Shown piece by piece: positions 6,939 to 15,600 of a stretch of DNA of 17,200 nucleotides. Origin of the DNA: Paraprevotella sp. (lineage in GTDB: Bacteria > Bacteroidota > Bacteroidia > Bacteroidales > Bacteroidaceae). The number at the start of each line of letters is the position of its first letter. Position 1 is the stretch's first letter. The position numbers and the translations under genes are program-made. Where the stretch lies: positions 1 to 17,200 of the forward strand of contig JAJPYK010000271.1 in NCBI GenBank assembly GCA_021205005.1, read 5' to 3'. The notes under the pieces were generated by a model. The model worked only from the letters and a program-made list of their open reading frames with translations, was not told where the DNA came from and ran no database searches.

Positions 6939-7814
6939 ATGATTCAATCAATGACGGGTTACGGTAAAGCTACCGCAACGACCAAGGGGAAAAAGATACA
7001 TGTGGAAATAAAATCTCTCAACAGCAAGGCGTTGGATCTGTCCACGCGCATCGTACCGCTTTACAGGGAAAAAGAGATGGAGATCCGAACGATGATCCGT
7101 CAAAAACTGGAACGGGGCAAGGTGGACTTCACCATCTGGGTGGAAAAAGACGCCGCCCAAACCGCCACGCCCATCAACGGAGCCATACTGGATAATTATT
7201 ACCGACAGATAAAAGCCATCAGCGAAGAGCGGAACATCCCCTTGCCGGCAGACTGGTTTGCCACGTTGCTCAGCCTGCCCGACGTCATGACCCGTACGGA
7301 AATGGAAGAGCTGGAGGAGGCCGAATGGAATGTCGTCCGTCAGGCCGTCGAGGAAGCCATAGACAAACTCGTGGACTTCCGCCGGCAGGAAGGCGCAGCG
7401 CTGCAAAAGAAGTTCACGGAAAAAATCAAAAATATCTCCGACCTGCTGAAACAGATCGAGCCCTATGAGCAGAGCCGCACGGAACGCATACGGCAGCGAC
7501 TGGTGGAGGCGCTGGCTACCATCCCCAATGTGGAATACGACAAGAACCGTCTGGAGCAGGAAATGATTTATTACATCGAGAAACTGGACATCAACGAAGA
7601 GAAACAGCGACTGGCCAATCACCTGAAATATTTCATGGAAACCATGGAAAACGGACACGGACAAGGCAAGAAACTGGGATTCATCAGTCAGGAAATGGGA
7701 CGGGAAATCAACACGACTGGCAGCAAAAGCAACCTGGCGGGAATGCAGAACATCGTGGTGAAAATGAAAGACGAATTGGAACAAATCAAAGAGCAAGTGC
7801 TCAACGTAATGTAA
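6939..7814 (+). CDS. yicC: YicC/YloC family endoribonuclease
   Basis: Member of the YicC/YloC family, shown in E. coli and Bacillus to act as an endoribonuclease involved in RNA turnover. The N-terminal domain opens with the near-invariant MIQSMTGYGKA (residues 1-11), followed by VEIKSLNSKALDLSTR. The C-terminal DUF1732 domain has NRLEQEMIYYIEKLDINEE near 207-225, then the closing signature FISQEMGREINTTGSKSNLA near 248-267. A charged helical middle (about 120-200) looks like coiled coil. The 291 residues are normal. It is first in a plus-strand operon, 13 nt before gmk; yicC next to gmk is a frequent arrangement in bacteria and supports the call. Confidence 0.95.
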   Translation: MIQSMTGYGKATATTKGKKIHVEIKSLNSKALDLSTRIVPLYREKEMEIRTMIRQKLERGKVDFTIWVEKDAAQTATPINGAILDNYYRQIKAISEERNIPLPADWFATLLSLPDVMTRTEMEELEEAEWNVVRQAVEEAIDKLVDFRRQEGAALQKKFTEKIKNISDLLKQIEPYEQSRTERIRQRLVEALATIPNVEYDKNRLEQEMIYYIEKLDINEEKQRLANHLKYFMETMENGHGQGKKLGFISQEMGREINTTGSKSNLAGMQNIVVKMKDELEQIKEQVLNVM

Positions 7815-7827
7815 TCCCGGACCGGAC

Positions 7828-8394
7828 ATGGCAGACAAACTGATTATCTTCTCCGCGCCCAGCGGCAGCGGAAAAAGCACGCTCATCGACTATCTGATGC
7901 AACGGGGACTGAACCTGGCCTTCAGCATCAGCGCCACCAGCCGTCCGCCCCGGGGAACGGAGCGCAACGGCGTGGAGTACTTCTTCCTCTCGCCCGAAGA
8001 ATTCCGACGGCGCATCGCCGACGGCGACTTTCTGGAATATGAGGAAGTCTATAAGGACCGTTTCTACGGCACGCTGAAGGCCCAGGTGGAAAAACAACTG
8101 GACGAAGGGCAAAACATAGTGCTCGACGTGGATGTCCACGGCGGATGCCGAATCAAGGAATTTTATGGGGAACGGGCTTTGAGCATATTCATACAGCCGC
8201 CTTCGGTGGAAGAACTCCGCCGACGTCTGGAAGGCAGAGGCACCGACAGTCCTGAAGTGATCGACGACCGCATCGCAAGAGCCGAATACGAGCTGACATT
8301 TGCACAGAAGTTCGACAAGGTCATCGTGAACGACGACCTTGAAAGGGCCAAAGCCGAAGCCTTGGCCATCCTCAAGGCCTTTTTACAATCTTAA
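7828..8394 (+). CDS. gmk: Guanylate kinase
   Basis: Phosphorylates GMP to GDP with ATP, an essential nucleotide-recycling step in the cytoplasm. The P-loop APSGSGKST is at residues 10-18. SATSRPPRGTERNGVEYFF (about 36-54) carries the GMP-binding Arg and Tyr residues. FLEYEEVYKDRFYGT follows near 69-83, then VLDVDVHGG near 97-105, where most relatives have Asp-Val/Ile-Asp-x-Gln-Gly; His replaces the usual Gln here. The lid and C-terminal helix motif ELRRRLEGRGTDSPEVIDDR is typical. The 188-residue length is normal. It lies 13 nt after yicC and 11 nt before the small membrane protein gene. Confidence 0.97.
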   Translation: MADKLIIFSAPSGSGKSTLIDYLMQRGLNLAFSISATSRPPRGTERNGVEYFFLSPEEFRRRIADGDFLEYEEVYKDRFYGTLKAQVEKQLDEGQNIVLDVDVHGGCRIKEFYGERALSIFIQPPSVEELRRRLEGRGTDSPEVIDDRIARAEYELTFAQKFDKVIVNDDLERAKAEALAILKAFLQS

Positions 8395-8405
8395 CCCCGC
8401 TCGAC

Positions 8406-8624
8406 ATGAACGAAAAGAATACCCGTCGGAATTTGCAGACCAGCCTCATCCTTTGTATCTTATGTTTACTGATCCTCCTCGCGAGCCTGCTGTTGCGATG
8501 GACGGAAATCGCCGTCGGAATGGGGGCATTGGCCCTCATACAGGCCTACATCGCTTACATATGGTGGAAACGCATGCGACATCCTCGCACGCATTTTCAG
8601 GAAAGAAAACACGGAAAACGATGA
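8406..8624 (+). CDS. Small two-helix membrane protein, function unknown
   Basis: A 72-residue protein I do not recognise. It has a basic N terminus (NEKNTRRN), a first hydrophobic helix at about 12-30, a short loop containing RWTE (31-34), a second helix at about 35-54 ending in YIWW, and a basic C-terminal tail (KRMRHPRTHFQERKHGKR). The charge pattern suggests both ends face the cytoplasm. It starts 11 nt after gmk, and its TGA overlaps the nadD ATG in an ATGA junction, so it is almost certainly translated and coupled to nadD. Its reading frame is open across the whole interval between two core genes, which supports it as a real gene rather than spacer. Confidence 0.75.
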   Translation: MNEKNTRRNLQTSLILCILCLLILLASLLLRWTEIAVGMGALALIQAYIAYIWWKRMRHPRTHFQERKHGKR

Positions 8625-9205
8625 CTTACACGGGCGTTTACGGAGGATCGTTCAACCCCATCCACAAAGGGCATGTGCAGATTGCCGACCCACTTTGCAA
8701 GCAGGAGGAAGTGGACGAAATCTGGTTTCTCGTTTCTCCCCGCAATCCGTTCAAGCAAAAAGCGGACGATCTTCTGGACGAAGACAGGCGTCTGGAGTTG
8801 GCGCGTCTGGCCGTAAAGGACCATCCTCACCTCAAGGTTTGCGACTTTGAATTCAGCCTGCCGCGACCTTCTTATACGGTCGACACGCTGGCCGCCTTGC
8901 GCCAAGCTTATCCCGACCGCCGTTTCACTCTCATCATCGGAGCCGACAACTGGCTGACGTTCAACCGTTGGAAACAACCGGACGACATCCTGCGTCACCA
9001 TCGCGTGCTGATCTATCCGCGCCCCGGCTACCCGATAAACCCTTCCGCCCTCCCGGCTGGTGTCACGCTGGCGGACACTCCTCTCATCGCTTTGAGTTCC
9101 ACGGAACTCCGCCGTCATATCGCACGGGGAGAAGACGCTTCCTACGGTTTGGACGAGGCCGTATGGCAGGAAATCCGCCGAAAAGGATATTATCAAAAAA
9201 GGTAG
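8621..9205 (+). CDS. nadD: Nicotinate-nucleotide adenylyltransferase
   Basis: Joins nicotinate mononucleotide and ATP to form deamido-NAD in NAD synthesis (cytoplasm). The nucleotidyltransferase signature GVYGGSFNPIHKGH spans residues 5-18, with the HxGH motif at His15-His18. WFLVSPRNPFKQK follows near 35-47. SYTVDTLAALRQAYP and FTLIIGADNW are typical of NadD, and the C-terminal nucleotide-binding motif SSTELRR is at 159-165. I chose ATG 8621 because it places GGSFNP at the usual position and gives 194 residues; an upstream frame extension to 8339 would run back through the gmk end and the small gene and is not supported. It is the last gene of the operon before a strong inverted repeat. Confidence 0.96.
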   Translation: MTYTGVYGGSFNPIHKGHVQIADPLCKQEEVDEIWFLVSPRNPFKQKADDLLDEDRRLELARLAVKDHPHLKVCDFEFSLPRPSYTVDTLAALRQAYPDRRFTLIIGADNWLTFNRWKQPDDILRHHRVLIYPRPGYPINPSALPAGVTLADTPLIALSSTELRRHIARGEDASYGLDEAVWQEIRRKGYYQKR

Positions 9206-9226
9206 AGGGCACAACGCAAAAAAATC

Positions 9227-9282
9227 TGCGGAGAAAAAATATTTTTTGTGCGGAGAAAAATATTTTTTTCTCCGCACAAAAA
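9227..9282. repeat. A/T-rich tandem repeat with perfect inverted repeat after nadD
   Basis: Two adjacent 22-nt units, each starting TGCGGAGAAAAA and continuing into a T run (9227-9248 and 9249-9270), are followed by the reverse complement CTCCGCA. The second unit plus this end forms a perfect 18-bp inverted repeat (9243-9260 with 9265-9282) around a 4-nt TATT loop. It begins 21 nt after the nadD stop and probably ends transcription of that operon. No T run follows the stem on the plus strand, so it is not a textbook terminator. The nested design with A6/T6 blocks resembles a small dispersed palindromic repeat. Confidence 0.8.
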
Positions 9283-9390
9283 TTACAGGCCCTGCACAAA
9301 GGAATCCGACCGTCATGGCCGTCCTACTTTCCCGCTCCCGGAAAAACGGGAAAAAGAAAGGCGGAATCCTCGCATCAAAGTCTTTTTACG

Positions 9391-9398
9391 TATATTTG
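9391..9398 (+). promoter_or_regulatory. Candidate -7 box for the GT-C-like gene
   Basis: TATATTTG matches TAnnTTTG and ends 33 nt before the ATG at 9432, predicting a leader of about 25 nt. No clear -33 element is seen. The rest of 9283-9431 holds only a short hairpin (TTTCCCG 9328-9334 with CGGGAAA 9347-9353); I see no gene in it. Confidence 0.5.
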
Positions 9399-9431
9399 CG
9401 GAACGAAATCCAAAGCCATAAACCTGACCGC

Positions 9432-10994
9432 ATGCTTGATTCACATCGATGCCTAAAACTGAAAACCGCACAGCTCTCCGGACCGGGGGCGGTGATCTGC
9501 GTGTTTCTCTTGTGCCTTGCCGCCCGAGTATATTGGATACATGAAAAGGATATGCTTTACGGCGACGAACTGACTTCGATATGCCTCGCCTATAATCAAC
9601 CGGGATGGGGCGAAAACACGTATGAAACCGGACGGCCGTACACCGGCGATGAACTGCGCAAAGAGTTTTATATGGACGACACCGGAGGATGGGAAGGTTG
9701 GCTCAAGGACATCACCTCCCTCCGGCTCGACAACCGGGATGCCTCGCACGCCAGCCTCTACTACATGGCGTTACGCACCATGCTGACGGAGGTCGACGTC
9801 CCGTCTACGGACACGCTTGTCTTGTACGCCTGCGGTCTGAATCTCATTTTCTTCGCCCTGTCGTTTCTCTTTTTATGGCTGACGTTGCGTGCGCTTTTCC
9901 CTCGTCGAGGCAGTCTCGTGGCATTTGCCCTGCTTCTGGCTTATCTGAATCCGGCAGCCATATCCGACACGTTGCTGGTAAGGGAATACCAGATGGCCGA
10001 GTGGCTCTTCGCGCTTTGGGTATATGGGTGCGTACGCACCGGCAAACGAATCGAACGCCGGCTGCCGGTGTGGACGGCAGGTACCGCTACCTGGGGCGTC
10101 GCTGCCTCGGTGGCACTGTGGTCGTGCGGATATTTCAATCTTCTGTTTTGGGGACTGACGGTAGGATGGCTGGCCCTATACAGCATCCGGCGACGTGCGT
10201 TTTTGGATTTGGGATTCTATGTGGCCTTAGGCTTGTGCAGCCTGATGCTGTGTATTCTGGCTTACGACGGATTCTTTAATTTCCTGAAAGACACGCGCAT
10301 GACTGACGTCACGGTCCAAATGCGGGGTGAAGGCGGGTTAGCCTATCTGACCGCCACGCTGAAGAAAGTACTGTGGACGATCGTCATGCAAGTATTCACC
10401 CCGGTATGGACGCTTGCCACGGTCGGAATAGTTGCCTGCGGTAGGATAAAAAAGAAGACATGCCTTTCTTTCCGGCTGCCGGATGGAGGACTGTTTGTAT
10501 GTGCGGGAATCTGGGCCTTGGTCGTCTTGGGACTGGCTCCGTGGAAAGAGGTACGTTTCATCAGTCCGGCCGTCCCTCTGCTGCTGGCCGGCACGGCTTG
10601 CTGTCTGGCTCCCGGTTTGCGACGTATGCACCGATATGTCACCCTCCTGCTCATGGCGGCATTCGTCGGCTATGCCTTTTGTCCTTATCCCGTCGAACAT
10701 CTCGAAAAGAAAAGCAGCCGTCCCTGGCCGGCAGGAGCGAAGCGCGTCCTGCTCTTCGGTCCTGACGCGGAGGAGAAAAACACGCTGAACCTGCTCATCC
10801 CTTATCTGGACGACCGGCAGGAATGCGTCATCGTGGAGCGTCCGGACGACCTGCGGCGATATGCTCTTCCGCATGCGGACACGCTGTTCGTATATGGGGC
10901 AAAAAACAGCCCGGCTTTAAAGGCCGGGCCGGGGTATCGGAGTGAAAATGATTTCAATATATGGATGAGCGTCTATACGTTCATCGTTCGATAA
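9432..10994 (+). CDS. Polytopic membrane protein, GT-C glycosyltransferase-like
   Basis: A 520-residue inner-membrane protein with about nine or ten hydrophobic segments, the first at about 18-35. It looks like the GT-C (GT39/ArnT-like) superfamily, which moves sugars from polyprenyl-phosphate donors. The first periplasmic loop carries an acidic pair in YGDEL (Asp45-Glu46) and a later DASHASLYYMALR (103-115), the latter like the HPPLYY motif of those enzymes; LLVREYQMAEW follows at 181-191. A late WKEVRFISPAVPLLLAG (371-387) resembles the R-[FY]-x-x-P segment of the family. After the last helix, residues 420-520 form a soluble domain with VLLFGPDAEEKN, unassigned. I chose ATG 9432 because an earlier in-frame start (9246) lies inside the A/T repeat and upstream of the candidate promoter. 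The 3' end overlaps ispF by 14 bp. Donor and acceptor are unknown. Confidence 0.72.
   Translation: MLDSHRCLKLKTAQLSGPGAVICVFLLCLAARVYWIHEKDMLYGDELTSICLAYNQPGWGENTYETGRPYTGDELRKEFYMDDTGGWEGWLKDITSLRLDNRDASHASLYYMALRTMLTEVDVPSTDTLVLYACGLNLIFFALSFLFLWLTLRALFPRRGSLVAFALLLAYLNPAAISDTLLVREYQMAEWLFALWVYGCVRTGKRIERRLPVWTAGTATWGVAASVALWSCGYFNLLFWGLTVGWLALYSIRRRAFLDLGFYVALGLCSLMLCILAYDGFFNFLKDTRMTDVTVQMRGEGGLAYLTATLKKVLWTIVMQVFTPVWTLATVGIVACGRIKKKTCLSFRLPDGGLFVCAGIWALVVLGLAPWKEVRFISPAVPLLLAGTACCLAPGLRRMHRYVTLLLMAAFVGYAFCPYPVEHLEKKSSRPWPAGAKRVLLFGPDAEEKNTLNLLIPYLDDRQECVIVERPDDLRRYALPHADTLFVYGAKNSPALKAGPGYRSENDFNIWMSVYTFIVR
10901..10929 (-). terminator. Terminator of the FAH-porU-porV-ispF operon, inside the GT-C-like gene
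   Basis: The arms 10909-10915 (GCCCGGC) and 10923-10929 (GCCGGGC) form a perfect 7-bp GC stem with a 7-nt loop. On the minus strand the stem is followed by TG and then TTTTTT (10906 down to 10901), the classical intrinsic-terminator layout, 52 nt beyond the ispF stop. It lies within the last 30 codons of the convergent plus-strand gene. Confidence 0.85.
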
Positions 10995-11475
10995 GTACGG
11001 TGGCATAGGCAGAAATGCCCTCTTCGCGTCCCGTAAAACCTAACTTTTCGGTTGTTGTAGCCTTGACGGACACGTCGTCCGCATCGATCGCCATCACCTC
11101 GGCCAGACAGGCCTGTATGGCGGGGATATGAGGTTTCAGCTTCGGCCGTTCCGCACACACGGTGGCGTCGATATTCCCGATACGGTAACCTTTCGAGGCA
11201 ATCAGCTCCACGGTCTTACGCAACAGGATCTTGCTGTCTATATTCCGGTATTCCTCTCCTGTATCAGGGAAGTGATAGCCGATGTCGCGCATATTGGCAG
11301 CACCGAGCAAAGCGTCGCAGATGGCGTGAATCAAGACGTCGGCATCACTGTGGCCCCACAGGCCCAAGGAATGCTCCAATCGTATGCCGCCCAACCATAA
11401 CTCTCGCCCTTCCACCAGGCGATGCACGTCGAATCCGAATCCCACTCTGATCTTTCCCATCGCTTCACCGGTCAT
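10981..11475 (-). CDS. ispF: 2-C-methyl-D-erythritol 2,4-cyclodiphosphate synthase
   Basis: Cyclises the CDP-methylerythritol 2-phosphate intermediate, releasing CMP, in the MEP isoprenoid pathway; it acts as a trimer with zinc. The metal-site motif GFDVH (Asp16, His18) and HSDADVLIH (His42 to His50) are present, as are the FPDT segment near 69-72, NIDATVCAERPKL near 100-112 and the C-terminal VKATTTEKLGFTGREEGI. Numbering is from the ATG at 11475, which directly abuts the porV stop. ATG 11460 (MGKIRVGFGFDVH) fits the usual family start better, would give 159 residues and is a real alternative. It is the last gene of the operon and overlaps the convergent GT-C-like gene by 14 bp. The porU-porV-ispF order is as I recall it in Porphyromonas gingivalis (PG0026-PG0028). 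Confidence 0.97.
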   Translation of the reverse strand: MTGEAMGKIRVGFGFDVHRLVEGRELWLGGIRLEHSLGLWGHSDADVLIHAICDALLGAANMRDIGYHFPDTGEEYRNIDSKILLRKTVELIASKGYRIGNIDATVCAERPKLKPHIPAIQACLAEVMAIDADDVSVKATTTEKLGFTGREEGISAYATVLIER

Positions 11476-12654
11476 TTAACGACGACGACCGAAGAGGTCT
11501 TTCATGCCATCCAGGTCAAAACCGAGAGTAAAACGCATCGTCTGGTCGAGGGGATTGCTTTGGGCCGTGGAGTATACATAGCCGGCATCGAGCGAGAATA
11601 CACTCATCTTGAAACCGGCACCCACCGTGAAATATTTCCGGTTTCCCTTGTTCGGGCTCTCGTAATGATACCCCGCACGGAGCGAAAAACGGTCGTTATA
11701 GACATATTCCAGTCCGAGGCTCCATTGCACCTCTTGCAACTCTTCCTTAAATCCGTTGGGAGCATCGCCGAAACTCTTGAAGATACCGGCAATGGGGGAT
11801 ATGTCATAATAATCCTTCTGCACACGGTCAGTATAATCCTGGTCGGTCTCTCCGTCATTCTGTTTCGGATACGTCGGCACCAAAAGTTTGTTGGCATCTG
11901 CCGCAATGGAGAATTTGTTATACTCGTTAATCGGTACAAGGAAATTGATACCCAGACGGAGATTGGTAGGAATGAATTCGGAGTTATCGTCGCCTCCGTA
12001 GGATATTTTACTTCCGATATTACTGATGTTCAATCCTATGCCCAGATTCCACTCGCGGGTACGGCCCGTAAAGTAATGGTTCCAGTAGAGGGCGATGTCC
12101 GCTGCAAAAGCCTTGCCCGGCGTAGTCTCGTCGGAATAATCGTAGGTAATATCGGAATAGATGAACCGCAGGGCGACGGCTGCCGAGAAACTCTCGCTCA
12201 ACATACGCGAATAGGCCACATCGAACGACATTTCATAAGGGCTGATGGTCATATCCGGCTGTCCGTCCGAAGTCGATCCCGTAGACACCTCTCCCAACGA
12301 GAAGTAACGCAAAGACGCACTCAAAGCCTGATAGTCGCCGATACGATAGAACCCGTTGACATAAGCCAAGTTGATGTCGTTCACCAATTGACGCAACCAA
12401 GGCGTATAATTGACCGATACGCCGGCCCGCCCGATGCAGAACGGATATTTGGCCGGATTCCAATACTGTGAGTTCACGTCCGGATCGGTGGCCGCACCGA
12501 TATCTCCCATACCGCCTCCGCGTGCATCGGGGGCAATGGACTGTGAGGTGACACTGGTAGTCACAGGATTGAACATATTTAGTTTGTCTTGTGCACGCAG
12601 CGACAAAGACATTACGCACCACATGCACAAGGCGAGGATTCCATATTTCTTCAT
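11476..12654 (-). CDS. porV: Type IX secretion outer-membrane protein PorV
   Basis: PorV (LptO, PG27) is a FadL-like outer-membrane beta-barrel that carries T9SS cargo proteins from the translocon to the PorU attachment complex. A signal peptide covers about residues 1-22, ending SLRAQ. The mature N terminus contains the family features: NPVTTSVTSQSIAPDARGGG, then GDIGAATDPDVNSQYWNPAK with the NPAK segment typical of this group. Alternating aromatic/hydrophobic strands run through the rest, and the C terminus is strand-like (MRFTLGFDLDGM) with a short basic tail. The length, 392 residues, is that of PorV. It lies 45 nt after porU and directly abuts ispF. The short spacer at 12655-12699 shows no clear promoter, so cotranscription with porU is likely. 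Confidence 0.93.
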   Translation of the reverse strand: MKKYGILALCMWCVMSLSLRAQDKLNMFNPVTTSVTSQSIAPDARGGGMGDIGAATDPDVNSQYWNPAKYPFCIGRAGVSVNYTPWLRQLVNDINLAYVNGFYRIGDYQALSASLRYFSLGEVSTGSTSDGQPDMTISPYEMSFDVAYSRMLSESFSAAVALRFIYSDITYDYSDETTPGKAFAADIALYWNHYFTGRTREWNLGIGLNISNIGSKISYGGDDNSEFIPTNLRLGINFLVPINEYNKFSIAADANKLLVPTYPKQNDGETDQDYTDRVQKDYYDISPIAGIFKSFGDAPNGFKEELQEVQWSLGLEYVYNDRFSLRAGYHYESPNKGNRKYFTVGAGFKMSVFSLDAGYVYSTAQSNPLDQTMRFTLGFDLDGMKDLFGRRR

Positions 12655-12699
12655 GTCTATTCTTTCGTTTTTTACCTGATAGAATAACGCATCCCTCGC

Positions 12700-15600
12700 C
12701 TATTTATTGCTTTGGATTATGATTTTATTCGCACGGGAAACCGCCTTGCTGTCCGGCGTGCTGACGCTGACGCGGTAGAGATAAACGCCGGTGGAGAGCG
12801 GCATGCCGGCGGAAGTGGTCAGATTCCAAGTCACGGGATAAACGCCGTCGCTCGAAAGTCCTTCTTCCTCGTGTGTCCACAGCTTGCGCCCCGAGAATTC
12901 GAACACTTCAATCGTAAAGTCGCACGTAATGCCCGGACGGTCATAATGAATCATGAACGTGGTCTGCGTGCGGGCCGGATTGTCCGTACATGCCACATTG
13001 ATCAGCTCCGGACTCGCATGGCCGTTCACATTGAAATCCAGCGTCACCGTAGAAGAATTGTTCATCATGTCCCAGGCACGGAACGTCAGCGTATGCTTTC
13101 CGTCGGACAACGTCGGAATGATATAGGCCAATTGTCCTTTGCTGTAATCTCCGAAAGCATTCTCATAGACGTCATTCAGTATGTAGGTCGTAGCCGAATT
13201 TCCGTCGATCGACAACTCCAAATCATGGCCCACCGCCGTATTGGCCACGTTGATGCCGCTCTGGTCTTCCAGCAAAGCCACGAAGTAGGGCGTGGCGTTG
13301 ACCGTGCCTCCTGAAACGAAATCTTCACGATTGAGATAGGCCGTGATCTTAGGTCCTTCCTTATCGGCCGCCAGATCGTCTCCGCTTCCTCCCACCGTGA
13401 CATTCTCGGAATATCCGTTCGCTTCACGAAGTTTACTATTGTCTATGGCATATAAGGAGATACGTCCCGACTCACCGGAATATTTAATATCCATCGGAAT
13501 CGGGAAAGTCATACTGAACATTCCGTTGCGAATGGAATCATTTCCGCTATACAGACGTTTGTCGCGGGTAAAGTACGTCACCGGAGGATTGGACGTCCCG
13601 TCGTTGTTCAGACAAGTGACCTCGGTTTTGCTGTCGAAGATGGAAGCTGACACCACACCTGAATAGTCCGAAACCGGACTTTCGGAGACGCCATCGGTCA
13701 CATGTCCGACGATGCGGGCAATACTGCCTGCCTTAAAATCCGCCGACGGCAGATTTTCTCCGACAGGTTGACCGTTGATGCTGTCGATGACCAGGTTATA
13801 CTCCGGCACGCCGAGCTTCAGCGCCGGATCTCCCAAAAGGATATAATGAAGCTTATTCGAGGTCGTATCCCTTAGACCGCTTACAGTGAGCAAATCCACT
13901 TTAGCCAAACGCAACGCGTCGCCGATGGTATTGCGGCGACCGCTCTCGTCACGGCCCAAAACATACTTGGTAAAACTTCGGTTCATCATGCTGTTGGCGG
14001 AAGAATATACAGTGCGGGTCGTGCCCAGAAAGGCCACAGCCGCGCCCTTTGTATTGAGCACGGCACGTTCCCCGATATTGTCCTCCTCCATATCAAAAGG
14101 ACTCACATCGCAGGCTGCCGTAATCCATAACGGCACTTTATTGGAACTGAAAGAAGAGAAATCGTCCAAACGAAGCACCAATTCATGAGACAGTTCTCGG
14201 GGATTGGCGTGCCCGGTGTAATTGACCATCAAGCAGCCATTGTCCATCTGCGTCTTGATATCGGATACCACACCGGGGTAAGTGTTTCCCGTAGCGGAGG
14301 ACTTTCGTTTATAGGCATCCCAATAAATACGGTTGACTTGCAGGGCCGGATAGTTTTCTTCCACCAGTTTGGAAATCATTTCGGCCTTATGGATATGGTC
14401 ATTGTAATCTCCGTCGTCGCCCAACACGCAGATGTCATTCTTCCATGCGCCGGCATTCTTGTTTTCCATATAATCCAGCGTCTTATCCACCATGATTTTG
14501 GCCTCGGCTTCGGTCGTTACGGGGAAACGTCCCACACCTAGATCACTTTTGTTCAACTTCAAGTCGTTTCCCTCTCCGTCGTCCAAAAGTCCATAGTATT
14601 CTTCCATGACGAAACCCGACGTATGGCTGAGAGAATTGTCCGACTCATAGCAAAGCAAATAATCGTCCGGATTCAGTCCGCGCGTATCCGTCGTCACCAT
14701 ACGGTTGTCCCAGACCCCGTCTCCGAACAAAAGCAAATAGCGCGGCATATCGGCTTCCGTCTCCGCCCGGTCGTAGAGCATCTTCATGAAACGACGATAA
14801 GCCGTAGCGTCCGGGGTTCCCGACGAATATTCGTTATAAATTTGGTCGGCCCGGACAATCTGAACCCGCAGACCTTCCTTGTTACGATGCGCCTCGGCTA
14901 TTCGTTCGGCCTGGGCATACAATTTACCGCTGGCAGGAATGATAATCACCATATCCGTAGGTCCGGTAGCGTGCAGATTCTGATTGGCGACCGTACCGAT
15001 GTAAGTAGGCGACGGGAAATCGGCATTCACGTCCACCGCCACGTACTCTCGCGTGGGATCTGAAACGGGGACGTTATAAGTGGATCCGGACCATGTCCCT
15101 TGCATTTCTGTCATGGGCTCCCCTCGCCGTCCCAAACGCCAAACCTTTATCCCGCTGCGTCCGTTCGCATCGATAGCCAAATTACTGGCCGATTCCTCGG
15201 TGTGGCGGATATATAAATAAGGCTCCCGCATTTTGAGCTGCCGATGGTAAGACAACTCCAGATAGCCCAAACGGGCTTCTACACCCGAGGTAGACGCCAA
15301 AGTAACTTGCGTCCCGGCCGTTCCCTCGCGCAGCGAACTGAGCGAATAGGTCGTCGTGTTCTGCACGGCCGCCTCATATTCCGAAGGGATACTGCCAATC
15401 TTCATCGGAGTCAATGAGACACCGTCCACCGTAGGACGCACTTGAACCGATCCTGACGGAGAGGCCGCAGTGAAACAAACGGTCAAGACCCCGTTAGCGG
15501 CTGAAGAAGACATGGGATCTTCCACCGGCAACTGATAAGTATGTGAGTTCGACAGCGCATAATTTGCCGCCTCATAAAACATCCTCCCTGTCCTGTACCA

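Noticed and set aside
6948..7886. 312-codon minus-strand frame opposite yicC
   Set aside because: It is rich in Phe, His and Gln, spans the yicC-gmk junction and shows no family resemblance, whereas both sense genes are clear.
9246..9431. Upstream start for the GT-C-like protein
   Set aside because: The extra 62 residues are encoded by the A/T repeat and by DNA upstream of the candidate promoter; ATG 9432 places the first membrane helix at a normal distance.
11422..12471. 349-codon plus-strand frame opposite porV
   Set aside because: It is antisense to a clear PorV and lacks any recognisable motif or signal peptide.
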